A stretch of DNA of 11,250 nucleotides from Clostridia bacterium (GCA_900757905.1 CAAEPN010000019.1:1-11250), one strand, 5' to 3'; positions 1 to 6,760 are shown, counted from the first letter of the stretch. Notes: generated by a model not told the origin, from the sequence alone. Translations and numbers: made by a program.

Positions 1-1311
1 AAGCTCGGCACTGTGAATTTTGGCAAGCGCAAAAGCAAGCTTATGGTCCGGTACGGCCGGCAGAACGATGCGCACGTCTACGCCGCGCTTCGCGGCATTC
101 TGAAGAGCCGTCGTCATTTCGTTGTCCAAAATGAGATACGGCGTAAAAATGTACACATAGTCGCGCGCGGTGTTTATCATGTCCATATACACCGTTTCGC
201 CGACCTTTTCACCGTCAAGCGGACTGTCGGCATACGGGATCACATAGCCTTTTGTTTCGGAAGCATCCGATACCGACGCGGACAGATACTTTTCATAGTT
301 TTCCTCGTCCGTTTTCCGCGGAATGTTCCACATCTGAAGAAACATGAGCGTAAAGCTGCGCACAGCTTCGCCGTCCACACGCACGGCGCTGTCTTTCCAA
401 TAACCGAAACGGTTTTTGCGGTTGATGTATTCGTCGGCAAGGTTAGCGCCGCCTGTGTAGGCGGTCTTTCCGTCAATAACGGCGATCTTGCGATGATCGC
501 GGTTGTTGTAATGCGTCGAAACAAACGGCCGAAGCGGTGCGAACATGCGGCATTTTATGCCCATTCCGGAAAGTGTTTTCGGATAGCCGTAAGGCAGCAG
601 CGTGATAGCGCATGTGCCGTCATACAGCACGCGAATCTCCACGCCGCTTTCCGCTTTCCGCTTCAATACCTCAAGGATCCGTCCCCACATTTCACCCTCT
701 TCGACGATGAAATATTCGAGAAAAATGAATTCTTCGGCCTTTTCCAGCGCGTCTAATAAATCGAACCAAAAGGCCTCACCGTCCGGAAAATAGCGGCAGT
801 ATCCGGCGCGATAGACCGGATAGCCGGCCTTTTCGCCAGCATAGCGGGCCATATTGGCAAGAGCCTTGTCGCTTTTTTCAAGCTCTGAGACCAACTTCGG
901 GTCAGACGAGGTGAACCGGCGCGTGCTGTCGAGCACCCTTTGCAGCCGACGGTGCATAAAATGATGCCCGAATTCCTTATCGACAAACAAATATAGCAGC
1001 GTTCCAAACACCGGAAAGGTCATGATAAGCACGATCCACGACAGCTTGATAGCCGGATTGGAGGCAGAGCTTACCACATATATCGCCATGATCAGCGAAA
1101 TGACCGCAAAGCCGCCATAGGCGAGCGATATGTACCGCTCGAAATAGGCAAATATCCCGAAAAGTCCGGCAAATTGCAGAACGAGAAGCAGTATAATGAC
1201 CGTCGTGCGGCCGAACAGAACGTGGAAAAAGCCGCGTTTGCTCTTTTTCCACAGTTCGCTGTCGGCAAGCTTTTCGGTTTTCTTGTCCGTGTTTTTTTCG
1301 TTTGCAGCCAT
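1..1311 (-). CDS. cls: Cardiolipin synthase (phospholipase D family), C-terminus cut by window edge
   Basis: The minus-strand frame is open from the ATG at 1311-1309 to base 1, giving 437 residues without a stop. The N-terminus is basic, followed by hydrophobic segments at about residues 36-57, 64-82 and 89-109 (PLDc_N-type membrane anchor). The first HKD motif is intact: H273, K275 and D280 in HRKIAVID, followed by TGGAN (287-290). The frame stops in sequence resembling VRIVLPAVPDHK (413-424), which in this family lies shortly before the second HKD motif. That motif and roughly 70 residues are expected beyond the window, given usual lengths near 500. Known family reaction: condensation of two phosphatidylglycerol molecules (or related transfer) to cardiolipin at the membrane. 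The gene starts one base after the stop of the upstream DUF308 gene with no good Shine-Dalgarno, so translation is probably coupled. The next in-frame codon but one upstream of the ATG is a stop, which fixes the earliest start. Confidence 0.93.
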   Translation of the reverse strand, partial: MAANEKNTDKKTEKLADSELWKKSKRGFFHVLFGRTTVIILLLVLQFAGLFGIFAYFERYISLAYGGFAVISLIMAIYVVSSASNPAIKLSWIVLIMTFPVFGTLLYLFVDKEFGHHFMHRRLQRVLDSTRRFTSSDPKLVSELEKSDKALANMARYAGEKAGYPVYRAGYCRYFPDGEAFWFDLLDALEKAEEFIFLEYFIVEEGEMWGRILEVLKRKAESGVEIRVLYDGTCAITLLPYGYPKTLSGMGIKCRMFAPLRPFVSTHYNNRDHRKIAVIDGKTAYTGGANLADEYINRKNRFGYWKDSAVRVDGEAVRSFTLMFLQMWNIPRKTDEENYEKYLSASVSDASETKGYVIPYADSPLDGEKVGETVYMDMINTARDYVYIFTPYLILDNEMTTALQNAAKRGVDVRIVLPAVPDHKLAFALAKIHSAEL

Positions 1312-1312
1312 T

Positions 1313-1906
1313 TTAATTTAAGAAATTGTTGTTATCGTTGTCGATAAACCAGCTCTCGATAGGATAGCTTTCTCTGATGTGCTTTTTGACGCAGGCATAC
1401 GAAATAAAGTTTTCGATACCGTCCACGATGAGCGCCGCACCGTAGAAGATCATAAGCACGCTTGCGCCCTCAAACGGATTGATAACGAGCGCAGCGCCGA
1501 GAATTACGCCGACGACAGCCGTCAAAAGCACGATCCACCACGAGCCAAGTCCCGAGCGCTTGGCGTCAAACGCCAGCTGTAATTTGACAAGGCTGTCCAC
1601 CACCAACAAAAAGCCCATGATAAACGGTAAGATAGACGCGGCAATACCCGGACGAGAAAGCAAAATGCCGCCTAAGATCACGTCAAGCACGCCAAAGGCA
1701 AGCTCACCCGGCAGCGGAAAGCCGAAATATTCGCCGCGGAAGAAGAATACAATCTTCAAAATCCCTAATACGACGATCAATACACCGAACAGCATGCCGA
1801 GTACCTCTGCAGAGGTTCCCGGAAACATTACAAAGCAAAGACCGAGAAGAATGCATGCGGCCGAAAGAATAAAAAAGCTCCATTTTGCCTGTTTTGACAG
1901 TTTCAT
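1313..1906 (-). CDS. DUF308 / HdeD-like six-helix membrane protein
   Basis: This 197-residue protein is almost entirely hydrophobic, with six predicted helices at about 8-28, 34-56, 67-84, 88-112, 122-142 and 147-169. Its two- to three-fold repeated pattern of helix, short polar turn and proline/glycine-rich loop (for example VMFPG, LSRPG, VINPF) is typical of the DUF308/HdeD family. HdeD of Escherichia coli is linked to acid resistance; for most Gram-positive members the role is unknown. The C-terminal tail (about 173-197) is polar, ending in an Asn/Asp-rich stretch. The start ATG is at 1906-1904 with AAAGGA at 1920-1915 (minus strand) eight bases before it. It is the first gene of a two-gene unit with cardiolipin synthase and has a near-consensus promoter just upstream. 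The link with cls suggests an envelope or membrane-stress role, but this is inference only. Confidence 0.85.
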   Translation of the reverse strand: MKLSKQAKWSFFILSAACILLGLCFVMFPGTSAEVLGMLFGVLIVVLGILKIVFFFRGEYFGFPLPGELAFGVLDVILGGILLSRPGIAASILPFIMGFLLVVDSLVKLQLAFDAKRSGLGSWWIVLLTAVVGVILGAALVINPFEGASVLMIFYGAALIVDGIENFISYACVKKHIRESYPIESWFIDNDNNNFLN

Positions 1907-1950
1907 AAGAATTTTCCTTTCCTTATATTATGGATTTTTTCCTTAAGGGC

Positions 1951-1979
1951 AGTATAGCACATTTTTCCGGTCTTGTCAA
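1951..1979 (-). promoter_or_regulatory. Near-consensus sigma-A promoter for the DUF308-cls pair
   Basis: On the minus strand TTGACA (1979-1974) and TATACT (1956-1951) are separated by exactly 17 bases. This is a six-of-six -35 and five-of-six -10. The predicted start of transcription is near 1944, giving a leader of roughly 38 bases before the DUF308 start at 1906. Confidence 0.85.
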
Positions 1980-2053
1980 TCGAGGAAAAAGGCAAATCTT
2001 ACAAATCGGGAAAATTGATAAAGAACGATATGCGCCGAAAAGCGGCAATCGAG

Positions 2054-2085
2054 TGAAAAAGTTGAAATTCCAAATGAAAAAGTTG
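2054..2085 (+). repeat. Phased 11-bp direct repeat, possible operator
   Basis: TGAAAAAGTTG occurs exactly at 2054-2064 and again at 2075-2085. The start-to-start distance is 21 bp, two turns of B-DNA, so both copies face the same side of the helix. The second copy overlaps the likely -35 of the rightward promoter. This arrangement is what one expects for a direct-repeat-binding regulator, but the binding protein is unknown and the A-rich composition makes chance partly possible. Confidence 0.45.
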
Positions 2086-2114
2086 TAGAAAAAAACGGAT
2101 TTCTGTTTTATAAT
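2083..2114 (+). promoter_or_regulatory. Probable promoter of the RraA-GH13-GH10-SDR operon
   Basis: A perfect TATAAT is at 2109-2114. Upstream, TTGTAG at 2083-2088 is the best -35 candidate, but it is 20 bases away, longer than optimal; at 17 bases the hexamer is only TAGAAA. The weak -35 suggests activator dependence or simply a modest promoter. Start of transcription would be near 2121. A 9-bp repeat ATACACGGA (2121-2129 and 2140-2148) lies in the leader, the second copy running into the Shine-Dalgarno GGAGG at 2146-2150. Confidence 0.6.
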
Positions 2115-2157
2115 AAGCCTATACACGGATATTTATGCAATACACGGAGGAAGTATC

Positions 2158-3060
2158 ATGCATTTTAATGTAAAGGAAGAAATTATCGCGCTTACGCCCC
2201 AATGGAAGGGTGAGCGCTTTGATGACGGCAGACCTAAGGTCGCCGATAAATATTTAAAGGCGCTTCGGAATCTGACGCTTGAAGAGGTTTGGAAGCCGAT
2301 CTTCGTCAAAGACTATGAAAACCAGTTTGAAGGACGGCTCCAAACGCTGCACGACGACGGCAGAAAGCTCATCGGCCGCGCCGTGACGGCGACCTTTGCG
2401 CCGACGCGTCCCGACCTTCATGAAACCATGTTCGCCGTCGGCATGGAGGAAGGCCGCAAGGGCAACTACAATCAATGGGTCATCGACAGTCTGGTCGAGG
2501 GCGATGTGGTGGTCGCGGATATGTACGACAAGATCTATAAGGGCACATTTTTGGGCGGCAACCTGACGACGGCCATCAAGACCAAGACCAAAACGGGCGG
2601 CGGCGTCATCTGGGGCGGCGTACGCGACGTGGAGCAGATGAAAAAGGTCGAGGGCGTACAGGTATACTATCGTGGCATCGACCCGACGCCTATCCGCGAT
2701 TTCGTTATGACCGGCTTCAACACAGCCACCCGTATCGGAAACGCCATTGTGCTGCCGGGCGATATCGTATTCGGCGCAGGCGGCGGCGTGCTGTTCATTC
2801 CGGCGCATTTGGTGGCCGAGGTCGTGGACGGCGCGTCCAAAACGCAGGTCAAGGACTTGTTCGGCTTTGAAATGATCGCCCAGAATAAATTCACCACCGC
2901 GCAGATCGACAAGAACACCTGGACAAAGGATATGCTTGATCTATTAATGGATTTCATCGAAAAGGATGAACGTGCCAAGGATTACCGCGGTCTGGATTGG
3001 TCGGTCGAATACGATCTTGCGATCCACGGCGACCCGAACGATACGCAGACGGCTCTTTAA
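2158..3060 (+). CDS. RraA-like / HMG-CHA aldolase family protein
   Basis: The 300-residue product shows the RraA-family fold signature. LGGNLTTAIK (about 132-141) stands at the substrate loop, GGVRD (153-157) carries the Arg-Asp pair that in related aldolases binds substrate and metal, and PGDIVFGAGGGVLFIP (200-215) matches the family's closing motif. Related proteins are either class II pyruvate aldolases acting on 4-hydroxy-2-oxo acids or RNase E inhibitors; with a catabolic neighbourhood, an aldolase-type or other small-molecule role is likelier. It is about 300 residues, longer than the usual 160-230, with an N-terminal extension of about 60 residues and a C-terminal extension of about 70. 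In the last motif the acidic residue usual before Gly-Val (as in ADxDGV) is replaced by Gly. The start has a strong GGAGG eight bases upstream. It is the first gene of the operon. Exact substrate unknown. Confidence 0.82.
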   Translation: MHFNVKEEIIALTPQWKGERFDDGRPKVADKYLKALRNLTLEEVWKPIFVKDYENQFEGRLQTLHDDGRKLIGRAVTATFAPTRPDLHETMFAVGMEEGRKGNYNQWVIDSLVEGDVVVADMYDKIYKGTFLGGNLTTAIKTKTKTGGGVIWGGVRDVEQMKKVEGVQVYYRGIDPTPIRDFVMTGFNTATRIGNAIVLPGDIVFGAGGGVLFIPAHLVAEVVDGASKTQVKDLFGFEMIAQNKFTTAQIDKNTWTKDMLDLLMDFIEKDERAKDYRGLDWSVEYDLAIHGDPNDTQTAL

Positions 3061-3082
3061 GAGCTTTAAGGACTTTTATTTT

Positions 3083-3091
3083 AAGAAAGGA
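3083..3091 (+). promoter_or_regulatory. Ribosome binding site that fixes the GH13 start
   Basis: AAAGGA at 3086-3091 lies nine bases before the ATG at 3101. The same frame is open back to an ATG at 2966, but that would overlap the RraA-like gene by about 95 bases and adds a non-homologous basic stretch. The family core begins directly with TTIYQLFPRAF after the 3101 start. Confidence 0.75.
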
Positions 3092-3100
3092 ATTGTTTTC

Positions 3101-4402
3101 ATGACACAGAATTTTGCGCAAACCACGATTTATCAGCTGTTTCCGCGTGCCTTTACGCGTGAGGGCACACTTGCGGCGGCAAGTGCCCACCTTGCGGATA
3201 TCGCGTCGCTCGGTGTGGACTATGTTTATCTTTGCCCGGTTTTTCTGTCGGATGACGGCATGGATAAAACCTATTGGAGCGAACGGCAGATCGCTTCCGG
3301 CTTTGAGAATCCGAAAAATCCGTATCGCATGAAGGATTATTTTGCGGTCGATCCGGAATACGGCACCAAAGAAGATTTAATCAACTTTGTAAAACGTGCG
3401 CATGAGCTTGGGTTAAAGGTTTTATTCGACCTTGTGTACTACCACTGCGGACCGAACGCCGTGTTTCTAAAGGAACATCCGGATTTCATCCAAAGGACCC
3501 CGGACGGTTCGCCGTTTACCGGCGAATGGGCGTTTCCGCGCTTAAATTTTGAAAACAAAGCCCTTCGCGAATATTTGTATGACAATATGTTATACTGGAT
3601 CAAGACGTGCGATGTGGACGGTTATCGGTGTGATGTCGGTTCGCTGTGTCCGATGGACTTTTGGAAAGAAGGCATTCGGCGGTGCAGAGAATTAAAAAAA
3701 GACTTTTTCATGGTGGATGAGTGCCCTCCGGACGGCGACGAGCATACCGGCTTTGACGCTTTTTACAATTTCGACTGGTCAACCGACACACAGGCGATTC
3801 TGCGCGGCAAAAAGAACGCCGATGCGCTTCCGGCACGGTATCAGAGCGATATCGACGGCGCGCCGTATCATCCGCTGTTATTACGTGCGCTCGACAATCA
3901 TGATTACGCCAACGACTGCATGGAAACGCGCTACGAAGTCGATCCCGGCACGCACGGCGTAAACGCAGCGTTAGTGCTTGACGCACTGATGGACGGCGTA
4001 TTCTTCCTTTACGGCGGAACGGAGGCCTGCGATGTCCACCGCAACAGCATTTTTTACAGTCGCGAGCATTCGGCCGGGCGTGATTGCACCGTCACCTGGG
4101 ATACCTATTTGACCGAAAACGCCGTGCGCCGCCGGGCGCTTATCCGCGCGCTTATTTCGCTTCGCAAGAGCGAGCCGGCCTTAGCCGGAAAGGACACCGC
4201 ATTCGTACATGTCGGCGAAAAGACGCTCGTGTTCACACGCGGCGCGGGAGAGGGCAAGCTCACGGTCGGCGTGAATCTGTCGGATAAAGAGGAGACCGTG
4301 CCGGTCACGCTTGCCGGAAAGCCGGTGCTTCTTATGCGTAACGCTGCGTTCGGTGAAGAAACCAAGCTCGGAAGCTACGGCTATTTCGTTTGTAAAGATT
4401 GA
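3101..4402 (+). CDS. GH13 alpha-amylase family glycosidase, cytoplasmic
   Basis: The 433-residue product has all four GH13 conserved regions. Region I is FDLVYYHCG (D110, H115). Region II is GYRCDVG with predicted nucleophile D178. Region III is FFMVDE with predicted acid/base E207. Region IV is DNHD with the transition-state stabiliser D268. IYQLFPRAF near residue 10 is the usual first beta strand of the barrel, and about residues 350-433 form the C-terminal beta domain. There is no signal peptide, so it should act inside the cell on alpha-glucan oligosaccharides. Region I has Tyr where Asn is usual (DxVxNH) and region II lacks the Lys-His after the nucleophile, so the GH13 subfamily and substrate cannot be assigned by eye. 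At 433 residues it is on the short side for GH13. It follows the RraA-like gene after 40 bases. Confidence 0.9.
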   Translation: MTQNFAQTTIYQLFPRAFTREGTLAAASAHLADIASLGVDYVYLCPVFLSDDGMDKTYWSERQIASGFENPKNPYRMKDYFAVDPEYGTKEDLINFVKRAHELGLKVLFDLVYYHCGPNAVFLKEHPDFIQRTPDGSPFTGEWAFPRLNFENKALREYLYDNMLYWIKTCDVDGYRCDVGSLCPMDFWKEGIRRCRELKKDFFMVDECPPDGDEHTGFDAFYNFDWSTDTQAILRGKKNADALPARYQSDIDGAPYHPLLLRALDNHDYANDCMETRYEVDPGTHGVNAALVLDALMDGVFFLYGGTEACDVHRNSIFYSREHSAGRDCTVTWDTYLTENAVRRRALIRALISLRKSEPALAGKDTAFVHVGEKTLVFTRGAGEGKLTVGVNLSDKEETVPVTLAGKPVLLMRNAAFGEETKLGSYGYFVCKD

Positions 4403-4449
4403 TTTGAAACGAAACGGGCGATCTACCCAATAATTGATACACTAAAAAA

Positions 4450-4468
4450 GGGCGACCACCTGTCGCCC
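4450..4468. repeat. GGGCGAC hairpin between GH13 and GH10 genes (copy 1)
   Basis: GGGCGAC (4450-4456), loop CACCT, GTCGCCC (4462-4468) form a perfect 7-bp GC-rich stem. Six A residues precede it (4444-4449) and no T run follows, so read on the minus strand it has the form of an intrinsic terminator, while on the plus strand it is only a stable hairpin. There is no minus-strand gene here to terminate. A near-identical copy lies at 11216-11236 in the same orientation. On the plus strand it may protect the upstream message or reduce readthrough into the GH10 gene. Confidence 0.7.
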
Positions 4469-4500
4469 GGCAAATACAGGTAAGATAAAGGAGATCTATC

Positions 4501-5847
4501 ATGGAAACAACTTCCAAGGAACGCCGCGAAAAGGTGTTTGCGACCTATAACCGCCACAAGGACTATGCCGAGGATTACATCAAGAACGGCATCGAAAACA
4601 ACCGCAAGGGCTTCGGCCGCATAATCGTCAAGGACGCCGACGGCAAGCCGGTAAAAGGCGCGACGGTAAAGCTTATCCAAAAATCGCATACCTTCAAATT
4701 CGGCTGCAATATTTTCATGCTCGACGAATTCGAAAACGAGGAAAAGAACGCGAAGTACCGCGAAATTTTCCACAAATATTTCAACTACGCCACCGTTCCG
4801 TTTTATTGGAGCGACCTTGAACCGGTCTACGGCAAGCCGCGCTATGCCAAGGATTCGCCTAAAGTCTACCGCCGTCCCGCGCCCGACCTCTGCGTCGAAT
4901 ACTGCAGAGAGCACGGCATGCGCATGAAAGGACATTGTCTTGCTTACGACACGTCGAAATTCCATCCGGATTATCTGCCGCGCGACGTGCGTGAAGCAAA
5001 AATTATGTACGACAAGCATTTTGCCGAGATCGGCGCGCGCTATGCCGACGTCATCGAGGATTTCGATGTGACCAACGAGCTGCTCTGCCGCCGCTTTTTC
5101 AGCAAGGAACAGCCGGCGCTGATCAATGAGTACGACTATCTCGAATGGGTATTTGAGGTCGCGAAAAAATATTTCCCGTACAACGGACGCATCATCAACG
5201 AAGCGGCCGGCCTTGGCGATGGTGAACTCAACGTCAACCGCACGCCGTACTATATGATGATCGAGAGAATGCTCCGCAACGGCGCGCCCTGCAACAAGGT
5301 AAGCTTCCAAGCGCATTCATTCTGGCGGCGCGAGGACGAACCGAACTGCGCCTCCTACCGTTACAATCCGATTTTTACTATTGAACAAATGCGCTTGTAC
5401 CACGATTTTAATTTGCCGATGCAGGTTTCCGAGGTCACGCTCCCGGCTTACAGCCTTGACACCGGCGACGAGGAAATTCAGGCGGAGATCTTAAATCTCA
5501 TGTACCGCTTGTGGTTCGCCGCGCCCGGCATGGAGGGTATCGTGTACTGGAATTTTGTGGACGGTTATGCCGCTTGGGCGCCGCAGGGAACGCTTGAGGG
5601 CGAAAACTACTTCTGCGGCGGCATGCTTCGCTACGATATGACCGAAAAGCCGATCTTGAAGGCGTATAAGTCGCTCATCGACAGCTGGCACACCGAAACG
5701 ACCGTAATCACCGATTGCGGCGGCGAAGCGGTATTCAAAGGCTTTTACGGCGATTACGACGCCGTCGTTACCACCGAAAAGGGCGAAAGCACGCATTCGT
5801 TCAAGCTCGATACGCATTACGAGCGCCCGTACGATATCAAACTGTAA
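4501..5847 (+). CDS. GH10 endo-1,4-beta-xylanase family protein, no signal peptide
   Basis: The 448-residue product carries the GH10 signature. DVTNEL (189-194) matches the usual WDVVNE and gives acid/base E193. MQVSEVTLPA (307-316) gives the predicted nucleophile E311. Supporting family features are WSDLEP (103-108), GHCLAYD (144-150, usually GHTLVWH), FQAHSF (270-274) and YWNFVDGYAAWAP (349-361). Residues about 37-75 form a beta-rich module with DADGKPVKGATVKL, and about 401-440 form a second one with GFYGDYDAVV; such flanking modules occur in some plant-like GH10 proteins. No signal peptide or anchor is present, so the likely substrate is imported xylo-oligosaccharide rather than polymeric xylan. 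The start has AAAGGAG at 4487-4493, seven bases upstream. Substitution of the usual Trp in the acid/base motif and in GHTLVWH suggests altered subsites. Family call is firm, substrate is not. Confidence 0.9.
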   Translation: METTSKERREKVFATYNRHKDYAEDYIKNGIENNRKGFGRIIVKDADGKPVKGATVKLIQKSHTFKFGCNIFMLDEFENEEKNAKYREIFHKYFNYATVPFYWSDLEPVYGKPRYAKDSPKVYRRPAPDLCVEYCREHGMRMKGHCLAYDTSKFHPDYLPRDVREAKIMYDKHFAEIGARYADVIEDFDVTNELLCRRFFSKEQPALINEYDYLEWVFEVAKKYFPYNGRIINEAAGLGDGELNVNRTPYYMMIERMLRNGAPCNKVSFQAHSFWRREDEPNCASYRYNPIFTIEQMRLYHDFNLPMQVSEVTLPAYSLDTGDEEIQAEILNLMYRLWFAAPGMEGIVYWNFVDGYAAWAPQGTLEGENYFCGGMLRYDMTEKPILKAYKSLIDSWHTETTVITDCGGEAVFKGFYGDYDAVVTTEKGESTHSFKLDTHYERPYDIKL

Positions 5848-5852
5848 GAACC

Positions 5853-5856
5853 GAGG
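5853..5856 (+). promoter_or_regulatory. Ribosome binding site that fixes the SDR start
   Basis: GAGG at 5853-5856 lies eight bases before the ATG at 5865. The frame is open upstream to 5715 within the GH10 gene, but that part translates to an arginine-rich stretch typical of an out-of-frame reading. The Rossmann strand begins directly at MKKALITGAG. Confidence 0.8.
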
Positions 5857-5864
5857 TCGAAACC

Positions 5865-6593
5865 ATGAAAAAAGCACTTATTACCGGCGCAGGGCGCGGA
5901 ATCGGACGTGCGACAGCGCTGGCGCTTGCCGGAATGGGCTATGAGATTTATGCAAACTATGTCGGAAACACGCAGGCTGCCGAAGAAACCAAGGCGTTGA
6001 TCGAGAAAAACGGCGGCGTATGCACGCTTGTAAAGTACGACCTGTGCAAGACCGACTGCGCCGAAAAGCTGTACGAAATAACGGGCGACGTGGACGCGCT
6101 TGTTCTCAACGCTTCGATCCAGTTTCGCAAAAAGTGGATCGAGATCACGCCCGAAGAATACGAAACGCAGATGAACTGCAATTTCCGCGCCAATCTGTTT
6201 CTCATGCAGAAATATGCGCCCGGCATGGTAAAAAAGGGATTCGGCCGCATTGTGACAGTTGGCAGCGTGCAGGAAGCCAAGCCGCATCCGGATATGCTTG
6301 TGTATTCGTCGAGCAAGGCGGCGCTTACGCTTATGGCGCGTTCGTTATCTTTACAGCTTGCAGGCACAGGCGTTACGGTCAACAGCGTCGCGCCGGGCGT
6401 AGTAGCGACCGATCGCAATGCTGAGGCACTTGCCGACGAGGAATACCGCAAAACGGTGCTTTCCAAGATCCCGGTGGGATTCTGCGCGTCGCCCGACAAG
6501 ATTGCCGGTGCAATTGCCTTCCTGTGCTCGGAGGACGCGGCCTACATCACGGGTCAGAATCTGTTTGTCGACGGCGGCATGTCGGTCAAATAA
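5865..6593 (+). CDS. Short-chain dehydrogenase/reductase (classical SDR)
   Basis: The 242-residue product is a classical SDR in length and order. TGAGRGIG (7-14) is the dinucleotide-binding loop, D59 follows the third strand, S134 is in VGSVQE, and Y147 with K151 form YSSSK, completing the catalytic set with an Asn near 106-110. APGVVATD (177-183) and FVDGG near the end are also typical. The motif usually read NNAG is LNAS here (81-84), a notable deviation. FabG-like 3-oxoacyl-ACP reductases, sugar dehydrogenases and the EF-P 5-aminopentanone reductases all share this architecture, so only the general reaction, NAD(P)-dependent oxidation or reduction of an alcohol/carbonyl, is supported. Placed 17 bases after the GH10 gene and just before the terminator, it is the last gene of the operon and most likely acts on a sugar or a sugar-derived acid. 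Confidence 0.9.
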   Translation: MKKALITGAGRGIGRATALALAGMGYEIYANYVGNTQAAEETKALIEKNGGVCTLVKYDLCKTDCAEKLYEITGDVDALVLNASIQFRKKWIEITPEEYETQMNCNFRANLFLMQKYAPGMVKKGFGRIVTVGSVQEAKPHPDMLVYSSSKAALTLMARSLSLQLAGTGVTVNSVAPGVVATDRNAEALADEEYRKTVLSKIPVGFCASPDKIAGAIAFLCSEDAAYITGQNLFVDGGMSVK

Positions 6594-6624
6594 ACGAATA
6601 AAAACGGATTTCATGTTTAAAATA

Positions 6625-6657
6625 ACGGTGAGAATTTTTATTCTCGCCGTATTTTTT
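6625..6657 (+). terminator. Intrinsic terminator after the SDR gene
   Basis: ACGGTGAGAAT (6625-6635) pairs with ATTCTCGCCGT (6640-6650), an 11-bp stem with one G-T wobble and a TTTT loop. It is followed by TTTTTT at 6652-6657 and further T-rich sequence. This ends the RraA-GH13-GH10-SDR operon and separates it from the mgl operon. Confidence 0.93.
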
Positions 6658-6685
6658 ATAATTTTTCCTGTCAAAAACTTCTTGT

Positions 6686-6760
6686 TTTGCGCAAATTTTC
6701 TCTTATTCTGACCGGTTTTGAGATATTTTGCACAAACGAGCAGAGCTTGTTTTGTGCAAA
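6686..6760. promoter_or_regulatory. Three TTTGYRCAAA boxes, candidate operators of mgl
   Basis: TTTGCGCAAA (6686-6695, a perfect palindrome), TTTGCACAAA (6727-6736) and TTTGTGCAAA (6751-6760) share one consensus. Boxes 2 and 3 are exact reverse complements. Boxes 1 and 3 extend leftward into a shared CTTGTTTTG, so 6681-6695 and 6746-6760 agree at 14 of 15 positions. They lie about 90-170 bases upstream of the -10, a position suited to an activator or to looping by a repressor. The cognate regulator is not in the window. Confidence 0.6.

Larger units (their letters stand above)
1907..2157. other. Divergent intergenic control region
   Basis: This 251-bp stretch lies between the leftward DUF308 gene and the rightward RraA-like gene and contains no credible gene. 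It holds the leftward promoter (1951-1979), the rightward promoter (2083-2114), an A-rich middle part, and an 11-bp direct repeat at 2054-2064 and 2075-2085. The two promoters are about 100 bp apart and may be controlled independently. Confidence 0.8.

Noticed and set aside
13..756. 247-codon plus-strand frame at the left edge
   Set aside because: Antisense to cardiolipin synthase, whose HKD motif and membrane anchor read clearly on the other strand.
2027..2052. Weak hairpin CGAT...GCCG/CGGC...ATCG in the divergent region
   Set aside because: Only two short 4-bp stems with internal mismatches; not above what chance would give.
2254..2808. 184-codon minus-strand frame across the RraA-like gene
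   Set aside because: Rich in His/Arg/Ala/Asp without family features; it is a shadow of the plus-strand gene.
2966..3100. Upstream extension of the GH13 reading frame
   Set aside because: It would overlap the RraA-like gene and adds an arginine-rich, non-homologous leader. The ribosome site points to the ATG at 3101.
4423..5316. 297-codon minus-strand frame across the GH10 gene
   Set aside because: Antisense to a well-supported GH10 gene, with no motif, promoter or ribosome site.
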